From: Streptosporangium sandarakinum
GTDB taxonomy: Bacteria; Actinomycetota; Actinomycetes; Streptosporangiales; Streptosporangiaceae
Direction of reading: 5' to 3'
NCBI RefSeq assembly: GCF_013409935.1
Contig: NZ_JACCCO010000001.1
Span: 1 to 64,000 of the forward strand
DNA length: 64,000 nucleotides
Position 1 is the stretch's first letter, and every line of letters begins with the position of its first letter. Shown here one piece after another: positions 30,826 through 39,194 of the stretch. The notes beneath the pieces are model-generated. The model saw only the letters and a program-made list of their open reading frames with translations. It was not told where the DNA came from and made no database searches. Made by a program: the position numbers and the translations under genes.

Positions 30826-32783
30826 AAGGCGGACCGGCCACCGACGAGGGGCAGGGTCACCGAGCTCGCGCCCGGGTCGACCGAGACGAAGGTCCCGGCG
30901 GGCAGGCGGAGGGTGAAGTCGCGGTCGGTGGAGATGAGCACGACGCCGATCCGGTGTCCGGCCTTGACGATGTAGTCGTTGGGCTGGAGCTTCAGGTCGA
31001 AGTCGTAGAAGCCGCCCTCACGCAGCGGCTCGGTCCGGGCGGCCGAGTGGCGGTTGCGCACGTCGAGCCATCCCCTGGTGATGATCTTGTAGGGGGCGGT
31101 CTCCGTGACGTGCCGGGCCAGGCGGGCGCAGCCGGTGTCACCGGGCACGCCCTGGCCGTAGCAGACCGGGGTGGCGTCGTAGGCGACGCGGCCGTAGGCG
31201 CGGGCATCGGTGCCGTAGTCCACGAGCAGCGCCGTCAGGTACGGCGAGCGCCCCTTGGCGTAGGCCGCCCGGACCGACACGGACGGGGTGCCGGAGATCC
31301 GGGCGTCCTTGGTCAGGGCGGGCGACAGGTAGGCCAGGCGGTTGGGGTCGGTGGCGGTGACGTTCTCGGCGAGCTGCTCGGCGGTGCGGGCGTTCTGGTC
31401 GGTGAACGACTCGATCGCGTGGCCGCGCCGCCCCTCGGCGCCCAGGGCGCCGTTGCCGCCGTTCTCCCCGGCCTTCGCGGCGGACAGACGCAGCGTCACG
31501 TCGCGGGTGCCGGGCAGCGGCCAGGAGGCGTACCGGCCCCACTGGCCCGGACCGGACTCCACGTCGGCCTGCGGCTCGTCCATGATGCCGTTGCGCAGGC
31601 CGTACAGGTTGAAGTCGAACCAGCGGTGCAGCTGGCGCAGCCACTCGGCGTTGCGGTCGGCGAAGGAGAAGGGGTTGAAGTGGGCCCCCTGGTGCAGCCA
31701 GATCTTGCGCGGCACGTCCCGCTTGGCCAGGGCGTCCCACCACTGCACCGCCTGGGAGGTCTTGACGTTCCAGTCGTTGAGGCCGTGGACGAGGAAGACG
31801 CTGGCGCGGACCCTGTTCACGTCGCGGAGGTAGTCGCGGGCGGCCCAGAAGGCGGTGTAGTCGCCGGTGACGCGGTCCTGGTCGCGTTCGATCGCGTCCA
31901 TCAGCCTGCCGCACGCCTCCTGGCCGTTCTCCCGGGTGAGGACGTAGCGGGCGAGCACGTCGGCGTCCTCGCCCTGGAAGCCGCCGGGGGCGACCACGCC
32001 GCCGCCGGAGCGGTAGTAGTCGTACCAGGACGAGATCCCGGCGATCGGCACGATCGTCTTGAGGCCCTTGACGCCGGTGGCGGCCACGGCGTTGGGCAGG
32101 GTGCCGTTGTAGGAGACGCCGATCATGCCGACGTTCCCGGTGGACCAGGTCGCCCTGATCTCGTTGCCGTCGGCGTCGAAGCCGCGGGCGCGGCCGTTGA
32201 GCCAGTCGATGGCGGCCTTGGGGCCGGCGGTCTCGTTGGCCAGGCCGGTCGTCGGGCAGCCGGTCGCGCGGCCCGAGCCGAGGTTCTCCACCAGCGCGAC
32301 GGCGTAGCCGCGGGGGACGAAGTAGTTGTCGTAGTAACCCGGGAAGGGCGGCTGGTCGGCGCGGGCGACGCCCTGCCGCTCGTCGAGGCCGAACATCTCG
32401 TCGCGCAGCTCGTTGAACTTGTTGCGCCGGTAGTCCATGCCCGCCGGGTCGGAGCCGTCGAGGTCGACGACGTGGTTGGGCACGTCGTTGCCGCCGGCGT
32501 AGTAGGGGCTGGCCTCCATGATGACCGGGACCTTCAGCCCGGACTCGGTCTCCTTGGGCCGCATGATGTCGACGGCGACCCGGTCGAGCCGGCCGTCCGC
32601 GTCGCTGTCCGTACCCGCGACCTCGACGAACACGGTCTGGGTCACGGCGTCGGCGCGTGAGTACACCGGCTGGGTCTCGTTGTTCTGGATCGGCGCGGTC
32701 GCGGATCGCGCGGCCGCCGCGGGCAGCGCGCCGGAGGGTACGGCCACCACCAGGGCGATCAGAGCTGTCTTCCATCTGCGCAT
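30822..32783 (-). CDS. Secreted Xaa-Pro dipeptidyl-peptidase (S15 family)
   Basis: A 653-residue exported serine peptidase that removes X-Pro dipeptides from peptides. The N-terminus is a Sec signal peptide with likely cleavage after PAAAA (near 25). The catalytic nucleophile is S224 in GVSYNGTL, the acid D337 in HGLNDWNV and the base H368 in HQGAH. The last 200 residues are the PepX C-terminal jelly-roll domain. It is the first gene of a six-gene operon and its stop overlaps the DUF4129 start, so the peptidase and the MoxR module are coupled. That link is unusual and may indicate the module helps export or mature it, or that both answer to the same signal. Confidence 0.9.
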   Translation of the reverse strand: MRRWKTALIALVVAVPSGALPAAAARSATAPIQNNETQPVYSRADAVTQTVFVEVAGTDSDADGRLDRVAVDIMRPKETESGLKVPVIMEASPYYAGGNDVPNHVVDLDGSDPAGMDYRRNKFNELRDEMFGLDERQGVARADQPPFPGYYDNYFVPRGYAVALVENLGSGRATGCPTTGLANETAGPKAAIDWLNGRARGFDADGNEIRATWSTGNVGMIGVSYNGTLPNAVAATGVKGLKTIVPIAGISSWYDYYRSGGGVVAPGGFQGEDADVLARYVLTRENGQEACGRLMDAIERDQDRVTGDYTAFWAARDYLRDVNRVRASVFLVHGLNDWNVKTSQAVQWWDALAKRDVPRKIWLHQGAHFNPFSFADRNAEWLRQLHRWFDFNLYGLRNGIMDEPQADVESGPGQWGRYASWPLPGTRDVTLRLSAAKAGENGGNGALGAEGRRGHAIESFTDQNARTAEQLAENVTATDPNRLAYLSPALTKDARISGTPSVSVRAAYAKGRSPYLTALLVDYGTDARAYGRVAYDATPVCYGQGVPGDTGCARLARHVTETAPYKIITRGWLDVRNRHSAARTEPLREGGFYDFDLKLQPNDYIVKAGHRIGVVLISTDRDFTLRLPAGTFVSVDPGASSVTLPLVGGRSAL

Positions 32784-33093
32784 CGCGGGAGACTCCGGGG
32801 GGTCGGGGAATCAACGACTCCGGTCAATCTCCTGCGAAACAATCTTCTTCTGCAATATCGGGCGGATAACGAATCAAGCGCTCACCTCATTGGGCAGGTG
32901 ACGACGCTCCCCGCGGAACGCGGAACGCGGAACGCGGCGCGGCGGCTCCGGCGGCTCCGGCGTGCGGCCCGGAACCGGAGCGGCACCGCTCGGGCCCCGG
33001 CGGCCAGTGTGGCGGAACCGGAAGGCCGGGCCCCGGCGGTCAGCGTGGAGGAGCCGGCCGGCCGGGGCCCGAGCGGTGAGCGGGCCCGGACGC
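32784..33093. repeat. Gene-free spacer with a 17-bp inverted repeat enclosing direct repeats
   Basis: CACCGCTCGGGCCCCGG (32984-33000) and CCGGGGCCCGAGCGGTG (33062-33078) are perfect reverse complements. Between them are two similar segments (32994-33022 and 33029-33056) sharing GGCCCCGGCGG, CAG, GTGG and CCGG blocks. A GGAACGC microsatellite (three units near 32918-32935) lies to the left. This structure sits 16 bp past the stop of the minus-strand MBL gene and is probably its terminator. The side next to 32783 is AT-richer and should hold the promoter of the peptidase operon. Confidence 0.65.
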
Positions 33094-34212
33094 TCAGCGG
33101 GGGCCGAACATCTCCCACCAGCTCTCCACCAGCGGGATGTCGTCCACGTCGATCCGGTCCCCCGGGCGCGGGACGGCGATGCCGACGCCCCGGGCCTTGC
33201 TCTCCCGCCAGAGACGGTCGACCGGCTCGGCCCACGCGTGGAACGCCAGGTTGAACGTCGCCCAGTGGACGGGCAGGAACAGCCGCCCGCCCAGGTCCAG
33301 GTGGGCGGCGACCGCCTCCTCCGGCGTCATGTGGATGTCGGGCCAGGCGGGGCTGTAGGCGCCGATCGGCATGAGCGTCAGGTCGAAGGGGCCGTGCGCC
33401 GCGCCGATCTTCGCGTAGCCGTCGAAGTAGCCGGAGTCCCCGGCGTAGAAGACCCGGCGGTTCTCGCCGATGACCGCCCACGACCCCCACAGGGTGTCGT
33501 TGCGGGTGAGCGTGCGCCCGGAGAAGTGCCGGGCGGCGGTGGAGACGAACCGCAGCCCCGCGACGCTCGCCTCCTCCTCCCAGTCGAGCTCGACGATCCG
33601 CGGCGCGGGCACGCCCCAGCGCTCCAGGTGGGCGCCGATGCCGAGCGGGACCAGGAACGGCGCGGTGTGCGATGCGGTGAGCGCGCGGACCGTCGCCCGG
33701 TCGAGGTGGTCGTAGTGGTCGTGGGAGATCACGATCGCGTCGACCGGCGGCAGGCTCTCCATCGGGGCCGGCATCGGGTGCAGCCGCCGCGGGCCGACCA
33801 GCCGGGACGGCGACACCCGGTCGCTCCACACGGGGTCGAACAGGACCCGCCGCCCCTCGATCTCCACCAGCGTGGTGGCGTGGCCGTACCAGACGGCGCT
33901 CAGGCCGTTCTCCGACGGCGGTACGGCCGGCGACGCCACCAGGGGCACCGGCGCGCTCGGCCGCCGCCCGTCACTGTCGGCGGCCATCTCCCTGAGCATC
34001 TCCGGGAAGCTGCTCGGCGGTGGGGTGTACGTGCTCGGCACGGGGTTGTGGAAGGCGCCGTCGCGGAACCGCGGAGAGCGCCGCATCCGCTCCAGCCGCT
34101 CCCCCTTGGCCCGGCCGCCCAGCTCGGACGGCACCTCCCTGACCGCCCACCCGAGCGCGGCCAGTGCCAGCCCGCCCGCGAGGAGCCTCCCGGCCGATCC
34201 TCTTCCCGCCAT
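33094..34212 (-). CDS. MBL-fold metallohydrolase, NAPE-PLD/UlaG-like
   Basis: A 372-residue protein with a short hydrophobic N-terminal segment (9-21), so possibly membrane-tethered or exported. The metallo-beta-lactamase motif is SHDHYDHLD (163-171) after WYGHATTLVEIEG, and further metal ligands are in FYAGDSGYFDG and LPVHWATFNLAFH. This set is typical of the N-acyl-phosphatidylethanolamine phospholipase D-like group. Substrate unknown, phospholipid hydrolysis is a guess from resemblance. The start ATG 34212 has GGAAGTGG upstream. Confidence 0.85.
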   Translation of the reverse strand: MAGRGSAGRLLAGGLALAALGWAVREVPSELGGRAKGERLERMRRSPRFRDGAFHNPVPSTYTPPPSSFPEMLREMAADSDGRRPSAPVPLVASPAVPPSENGLSAVWYGHATTLVEIEGRRVLFDPVWSDRVSPSRLVGPRRLHPMPAPMESLPPVDAIVISHDHYDHLDRATVRALTASHTAPFLVPLGIGAHLERWGVPAPRIVELDWEEEASVAGLRFVSTAARHFSGRTLTRNDTLWGSWAVIGENRRVFYAGDSGYFDGYAKIGAAHGPFDLTLMPIGAYSPAWPDIHMTPEEAVAAHLDLGGRLFLPVHWATFNLAFHAWAEPVDRLWRESKARGVGIAVPRPGDRIDVDDIPLVESWWEMFGPR

Positions 34213-34323
34213 CGGTCACCACTTCCTGGAATGTGCCTGGTATGTCTTCCGGGTCATTTTTCCGCTTCGCCGTACGGGACCCGGCAGGGGGGCCGCCCTC
34301 GTGGTCCCCGGCGCCGCGGACGG

Positions 34324-34626
34324 TCACCGTTCCAGATGCCGCTCCACGGTGGCGACCTTGCTCTCCATCCGGCCGCCCCCACCCGCGCGGATGTCGGCCT
34401 TCAGCACGAGGCTGACCCGGCCGCACCGGGCCTCCACCGCCGCGACCGCGTCCCTGACGACCCCCATCACCTGGTCCCAGTCGTCACCCTCGATCGTGGT
34501 GAACATGGCGTCCGTACGGTTCGGCAGGCCCGACTCGCGAACCACCCGCACCGCGTCGGCGACGAGCTCGCCGACGTCCTCCCCCGCCCCGATCGGCGTC
34601 ACGCTGAACGCCACCAGCACCGACAT
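34324..34626 (-). CDS. MTH1187/YkoF-like thiamine-binding protein
   Basis: A 100-residue protein of the small ferredoxin-fold family formerly called DUF77. It starts [20 protein letters not shown] and has the typical [18 protein letters not shown] stretch. Related proteins bind thiamine. The ATG at 34626 is preceded by GGAGGAGAAGG. It stands alone, 111 bp after the start of the MBL gene, with which it may be co-transcribed. Physiological role unknown. Confidence 0.82.
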   Translation of the reverse strand: MSVLVAFSVTPIGAGEDVGELVADAVRVVRESGLPNRTDAMFTTIEGDDWDQVMGVVRDAVAAVEARCGRVSLVLKADIRAGGGGRMESKVATVERHLER

Positions 34627-35121
34627 GACCTTCTCCTCCCCCGGCGGCGACGCCTGCGGCCCCGCCGGACGGCTCATTCTGCCCACCCGCCCGTGCATGC
34701 CCAACCGCGTGGGCGCGGGCCTGCTTCCCCGCGAGGGTGAGAGATCCGAGGCCATAGATCGCCGCAGGCCGGCGCTCACCCGAACTCCGGTCTCTTCGAA
34801 GGCGAGATCCGGCCGGCCGCGCAGTCCTGCGCCGGACGCGACAAATCGACCGCGGCACGGTAGAACAACACCGGAAGCCCCCGGTGGCGGTAGATCCGGT
34901 TGTGGTGATCAATCCCTCTGCCAGGGGCTTCTCACGTCGCCGGCCGAACACCGGAGCCGCGGTCATGCCGTGACCGGCAGATCGCCGCTCGGGGACGAAA
35001 GGCTCACTGACCCCGGAATCCGCCTGCGTCAAGGTGGAGTCACCACCTCCGTGCCGACCGCCTTCGGCCGGCGACGGCACCGATCCCGGCTGCCCGCATC
35101 CCCCCAGACTGAGGAGCCCCC
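34627..35121. other. Divergent spacer holding a transposase remnant
   Basis: About 495 bp between divergent genes. Besides the transposase-like remnant at 34776-34871 it holds GGTGG/CCACC dyads near 35034-35050 and a CCAGGGGCTTCTCACG segment near 34920-34935 that could be an old IS end. No intact gene. Confidence 0.5.
34776..34871 (-). pseudogene. N-terminal remnant of an IS5-like transposase
   Basis: A 31-codon minus-strand frame begins GTG and reads [20 protein letters not shown]. From memory this resembles the start of a common actinobacterial DDE transposase family ([18 protein letters not shown]...), after which the frame runs into unrelated sequence and stops. No inverted repeats could be matched. 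The identification rests on about 15 residues, so it is tentative. Confidence 0.4.
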
Positions 35122-36117
35122 ATGGAATTCCGGCCGATCGAGCGCTGCGCACAGGCGTTCCAGCAGTCGGTGACCGCAGAGGAGATCCAGGCGATCTGTC
35201 ATCGTGTCCTCGGCGCTGACGCCCGTGTCGTCTCCGCCGTCGAGCTGGGCCTGGGGATGTACAACACCACCTACCGCGTCACCGTGACCGGGCAGGAGCG
35301 ACCGGTGGTCCTGCGGGTCGCCCCGGAGCCGGAGCGGCAGTTCCGATCCGAGCGGCAGCTGATGCGCAACGAGTATGCGAGCCTGCCGTGGCTCACGGCG
35401 ATCGCGCCGCTGATGCCGCGGGTCGTCGCGGCGGACTGGTCACACGAGGTGATCGGCCGGGACTGGATGGTCCAGAGCCTGCTCGACGGCGTGCCCGCCC
35501 CGGACCGTCTCGGCGCCTATCCGCGTTCGGCCCGGCCCGGGTTCTTCCGGCAGATGGGCGCGATCGCCAAAGCGGTGCACGCGGTGCGCGGCCCGCACTT
35601 CGGCCCCGTCACGGGTCCGTCGTACATCACCTGGAGTCAGGCGGTGATCGCGTCCCTGCGGGACATCGCCGCCGATCTGGACGGTATCGGCTTGGACGCC
35701 GCCGACCTGCGCGAGGTAACGGCCCTGGCCGCCGAGCACCACCTGCTCCTCGACGAGATCACGGAGCCGCGCATGCTCTCCGGCGACCTGTGGACCGTCA
35801 ACGTGATGCTGGACGCCACCGCCCCGGAGCCCGTGATCACCGGCGTCCTGGACCTGGACCGGACCTTGTGGGGCGATCCAGCGGCGGACTGGACGATCCG
35901 GATGGCGCTGGCCAGGCCCGGCACCGAGCGGGACGCGTTCTGGGACGACGACGGCTACGGCGCGCTGGACCGCTCTCCCTCGGCGGTGTGGCGCTCGCGG
36001 ATCTACGAGGCCCGCCATATCGGGGCCATCCGCCTGGAGCGCCACCGCCTGGGCGACACCGGGGGCGTCCGCGGCACCTACGACGACCTGGCAGCGGTAC
36101 TGGCCGAGCTGACCTGA
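35122..36117 (+). CDS. APH-type phosphotransferase
   Basis: A 331-residue protein with the aminoglycoside/choline/fructosamine kinase fold. ELGLGMYNTTYRV is the nucleotide loop region, LRVAPEPERQF carries the ATP-contacting residues, the catalytic loop is LSGDLWTVNVML and the metal-binding DxD is VLDLDRTLWGDPAADW. The catalytic loop has Ser where most members have His (HGDL), while the Asp and Asn that matter for catalysis are kept. The start is ATG 35122 with GAGGAG about 8 nt before it. Such kinases act on small molecules. No neighbouring resistance gene suggests a specific substrate. Confidence 0.85.
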   Translation: MEFRPIERCAQAFQQSVTAEEIQAICHRVLGADARVVSAVELGLGMYNTTYRVTVTGQERPVVLRVAPEPERQFRSERQLMRNEYASLPWLTAIAPLMPRVVAADWSHEVIGRDWMVQSLLDGVPAPDRLGAYPRSARPGFFRQMGAIAKAVHAVRGPHFGPVTGPSYITWSQAVIASLRDIAADLDGIGLDAADLREVTALAAEHHLLLDEITEPRMLSGDLWTVNVMLDATAPEPVITGVLDLDRTLWGDPAADWTIRMALARPGTERDAFWDDDGYGALDRSPSAVWRSRIYEARHIGAIRLERHRLGDTGGVRGTYDDLAAVLAELT

Positions 36118-36151
36118 CCGCGGCGCCGCCGGCATGGGGTGCCGTCGGCCG

Positions 36152-36643
36152 TCAGGAGGCCGAGGTCCGTCCGACCGCGGCGGACAGCCAGACGGCCAGC
36201 GCGGTGAGTGCCACGATGGCGATGACGATCAATGCGGGAAAGTACCAGTCCGGGAAAAGAAGCCCGAGATCGGCATCCCCAGAGGGATAAAGCACGATCA
36301 CGTACGTGCCCAACACGGCCAGGACGAGAGTGAGCATATAGACCACGCCGGCGGCCGTGCACAGCACGAGGCCGCCGGCGGTGGATCGGCGGCTCAGCCG
36401 GCCACCCAGCGCGGCGAGCACGGCGGCCTCGGCGGCGAAGATGAGAGCGATGCCGAGCGTCACCCCCCGCGCCGACGCGACCTCCCCGTCCAGCCGGCTC
36501 GGCAGCGGGGGGTCTTCGTGCAAGGAGTCGAGCCCCGTCTGGGCGGCCGACCGGAGCGCGATCAGGGTCGCTCCGGCGTACGGCAACGGCGCTGCCAGAG
36601 CCCCCAGCAAAGCGGGCGAGCGTTTCAGGTGCCGCAGATTCAT
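36152..36643 (-). CDS. Four-helix membrane protein
   Basis: A 163-residue protein with four hydrophobic segments, roughly 13-30, 60-80, 90-115 and 132-157. A loop rich in Asp/Pro/Leu follows the first. No family recognised. Convergent with the kinase gene, 34 bp apart. GC-rich third positions over the whole frame support it as a real gene. Confidence 0.7.
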   Translation of the reverse strand: MNLRHLKRSPALLGALAAPLPYAGATLIALRSAAQTGLDSLHEDPPLPSRLDGEVASARGVTLGIALIFAAEAAVLAALGGRLSRRSTAGGLVLCTAAGVVYMLTLVLAVLGTYVIVLYPSGDADLGLLFPDWYFPALIVIAIVALTALAVWLSAAVGRTSAS

Positions 36644-36812
36644 GATCGATCAGACGGCCGGCCCGCACTGAACGTTCCATGACGGATCATCTCAAGACGC
36701 CTGAGACGGCCCGGCGGATCGGCATCCCGGCACGGGCCACCCTGCCGCCCGTCATTGAGACCGGCCGGAATCCGGCGGAGCGGCAACGCTCAGCGGCCCA
36801 GCCCGTCGACGG

Positions 36813-37571
36813 TCACCAGGTCACCCAGGCCGCGGTGGCGTCGTCGTGGACTTTGGCCGTGGGGTACGGCGCGCCGTGCTCCAGCTCAGCCGCCCGCACC
36901 TCGGCGATGAGCCGGCCGGGCCCGTCGGAGCCGGCGACGGCGACGAGCCGCTCCCACGTCCAGCCGTACGCCTCGACCAGGCGGGTCACGCCGTCGGTGG
37001 CCAGCAGCGCGCCCGACACGTCCGCCAGCGGCACCGACCCGGCCCGCGCCTCGTACGCCGCCTCGGGGACGACGGACGCCACCCAGAACCCGCCGGGCCG
37101 GTTGCGCAGGCCGCGGACCAGTTCCCGGCCGTACGGCCGCCCGCCCGGCAGGTGATCGAGGCGGTCGTCGTCGACCACGGTGACGGCGCCGCCGGTGTGC
37201 CGCAGCACGATCGGCGAGTCGCACAGCACCAGGTGGTCCAGCACGTCGCCGCGGCGGCGCAGGACCGCCATCGTCGACGACGGGCTGTCGGGGCTGGTCA
37301 GGTCGCAGGTGTTGCCGTGCGCCGCCATCGTGTCCCGGATGGCGGCGGCCACCAGGTCGGGCAGGCCCTCCCGCGGCCCCGTCGCGAGCCGGTGGGCCAG
37401 GGCGCCGCCGAGCCTGGCGACCAGCCACGGCACGTCGTGCACGCAGCCGGAGGCGACGCCGGCCGGGGCGGTCGCGCCGTCGAGCACCGCGACCCAGTCG
37501 GGGCCGGCGACCACGAAGTCCTCGTTGTGCGGGCGGCCGGGAGCCGCGGCGGTCTCATAGGCGATGCGCAT
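36813..37571 (-). CDS. PP2C-like protein phosphatase
   Basis: A 252-residue single-domain protein of the PPM/PP2C type. Metal-binding and core motifs are PHNEDF (14-19), WVAVLDGATAP (26-36), SSTMAVLRR (97-105), ALLATDGVTRLV and the C-terminal KVHDDATAAWV. No transmembrane segment or sensory domain is attached. PP2C phosphatases reverse Ser/Thr phosphorylation by PknB-like kinases or regulate anti-sigma partner switching. No kinase gene is adjacent. Confidence 0.85.
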   Translation of the reverse strand: MRIAYETAAAPGRPHNEDFVVAGPDWVAVLDGATAPAGVASGCVHDVPWLVARLGGALAHRLATGPREGLPDLVAAAIRDTMAAHGNTCDLTSPDSPSSTMAVLRRRGDVLDHLVLCDSPIVLRHTGGAVTVVDDDRLDHLPGGRPYGRELVRGLRNRPGGFWVASVVPEAAYEARAGSVPLADVSGALLATDGVTRLVEAYGWTWERLVAVAGSDGPGRLIAEVRAAELEHGAPYPTAKVHDDATAAWVTW

Positions 37572-37628
37572 CGGGTACCGGTCTCCGTCGGTTTCGGGCC
37601 CGGCCGCCGGGGATTCTCCCTTGCGGCC

Positions 37629-38423
37629 TCAGGAACCGCCCGCCGGCGCCTCCGGGGGCGCGGGGCTCGCGGTCGCCGGGTCGCCCCGCCGTACGGTGCC
37701 GGGGCGGGTGACCCGCATGATGACGCCGAACTTGTTCGCGTGCTCGGCGATCAGCCACTTCTGCAGCTCGGGCCAGCGCTCCAGGCCGTGCGGGTCCCAG
37801 CTCGGCACGGCGCAGCGGATGCACGGCCCGGTGCGGGGGCCGGTCACCGTGAGCTCCGTCTCGCCCGCGGTGATTACGGTCCCCGGACCCCAGTCCTCCT
37901 CGGCGAAGGCCGGCGCGTCGAGGTCGAGGTGCAGGTTGGGCCGGAACCGGAGCACGTCCAGCGGCGCGCCCAGTTCCTCCTCCAGCGCCGCGCGGGACGC
38001 CTCACAGGTCACCAGGACGGTCGGCCCGCGGTCCTGCTGGCCGTCGGCGGCGCGCAGGCTCAGCGGGACGCCCAGGGACTCCCGCAGGGCGGCGGTCAGG
38101 CCGGGGTCGTCCCAGTGCCAGACGGTGCCGTCGGGGGCGGTCAGCACGGGCCCGCCCGCCGTACCGCCCGTGCCGTCCGGGACGTCCGTACCGGACGGGA
38201 GGATGTCCGCCGCGGGCAGGGCACTGCTCCAGTGGAGCATCTCGGCCCGCTGCCGTACGGTCAGCACTTTGCCGCCGTGGTGCTCGCGCCCGTCGACCAG
38301 CGAGTAGGCGCGGTCCCCGGCCAGTCCGCGTTCGTCGAGGCGCGCTCCTTCGAGTTCCTCGCCGCGCAGCGACTTCACCGGCCACCTGAGGACCCGCTGG
38401 ACACGACCCCGATACACACTCAT
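37629..38423 (-). CDS. MOSC domain protein
   Basis: A 264-residue protein with an N-terminal MOSC beta-barrel (SVYRGRVQRVLRWPVKSLRGE) and a C-terminal MOSC domain ending in GPRTGPCIRCAVPSWDPHG. MOSC proteins bind molybdenum cofactor or carry sulphur on a cysteine and work in detoxification or cofactor sulphuration. C-terminal 30 residues are Pro/Ala-rich. A TATTTT -10 box (38430-38435 on the minus strand) lies 6 nt before the ATG, so the transcript may be leaderless. Divergent from endonuclease V across 26 bp. Confidence 0.88.
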   Translation of the reverse strand: MSVYRGRVQRVLRWPVKSLRGEELEGARLDERGLAGDRAYSLVDGREHHGGKVLTVRQRAEMLHWSSALPAADILPSGTDVPDGTGGTAGGPVLTAPDGTVWHWDDPGLTAALRESLGVPLSLRAADGQQDRGPTVLVTCEASRAALEEELGAPLDVLRFRPNLHLDLDAPAFAEEDWGPGTVITAGETELTVTGPRTGPCIRCAVPSWDPHGLERWPELQKWLIAEHANKFGVIMRVTRPGTVRRGDPATASPAPPEAPAGGS

Positions 38424-38449
38424 GCCACAAAAATACCGATCATAGGTTC

Positions 38450-39109
38450 ATGCAGACACAAGCCCCCCGGTCCGTCGCCGAGGCCGAGGCGATCCAGGAC
38501 GAGTTGCGGCCACTGCTGGACCTCACCGGGCCGGGTCCGCGGCGGCCCTCCTTGGTGGCCGGGGTGGACGTGGCCTACGCCGGGGACCGGCTGGCCGCGG
38601 CGGTGGCGGTACTGGACGGCGGCACGCTGGAGGTCGTCGAGCAGGTGACGGTCGGCGCCCCGGTGGCCTTCGACTACGTCCCCGGCCTGCTGGCCTTCCG
38701 GGAGCTGCCCGCCCTCCTCGACGCGCTGGGCCGCCTGACCGTCACCCCCGACCTGATCGTGTGCGACGGGTACGGCCTGGCCCACCCCCGCCGTTTCGGC
38801 CTGGCCTGCCACCTGGGCGTGCTGACCGGCCTGCCGGCGATCGGGGTCGGCAAGACGGCCTTCGTCGGCTCCTACGCCGAGCCGGGCCCGGAGCGGGGCT
38901 CGGCGAGCGACCTAACACTGGACGGCGAGGTGGTCGGCCGCGTGCTGCGCACCCGGGACGGGGTCAAGCCGGTCTTCGTCTCGGTGGGCCACCGTGTCGA
39001 CCTGGACACGGCCTGCCACAACGTCCTCGCGCTGACCCCCTCCTACCGTCTCCCGGAGACCACCCGCGTCGCCGACCGGCTGTCCCGCCGGGCTTTGGCG
39101 GGTCTCTGA
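38450..39109 (+). CDS. nfi: Endonuclease V
   Basis: A 219-residue repair enzyme that cuts DNA (or RNA) one phosphodiester past deaminated bases such as inosine. Catalytic metal ligands are D40 in AGVDVAY, E85 in YVPGLLAFRELP and D106 in VCDGYGLAHPRRFG, all in the normal spacing. GVGKTAFVG and DGVKPVFVSVGHRVD are also family blocks. Length is normal. ATG 38450 follows a GATCAT -10-like box by 6 nt, so it may be leaderless. Confidence 0.94.
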   Translation: MQTQAPRSVAEAEAIQDELRPLLDLTGPGPRRPSLVAGVDVAYAGDRLAAAVAVLDGGTLEVVEQVTVGAPVAFDYVPGLLAFRELPALLDALGRLTVTPDLIVCDGYGLAHPRRFGLACHLGVLTGLPAIGVGKTAFVGSYAEPGPERGSASDLTLDGEVVGRVLRTRDGVKPVFVSVGHRVDLDTACHNVLALTPSYRLPETTRVADRLSRRALAGL

Positions 39110-39142
39110 TCCGGACACCGAGGAAATGTCGGCTTAGGCTGG

Positions 39143-39176
39143 TTTGATCCTTCAGCGTGTTTGATCCTTCAGCGTG
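39143..39176. repeat. Exact 17-bp tandem duplication in the leader of the ankyrin gene
   Basis: TTTGATCCTTCAGCGTG occurs twice back to back (39143-39159 and 39160-39176), directly after a TAGGCT -10 box (39135-39140). It would lie at the very 5' end of the transcript. Confidence 0.85.
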
Positions 39177-39194
39177 ATGAGATGGGACCGGAAT

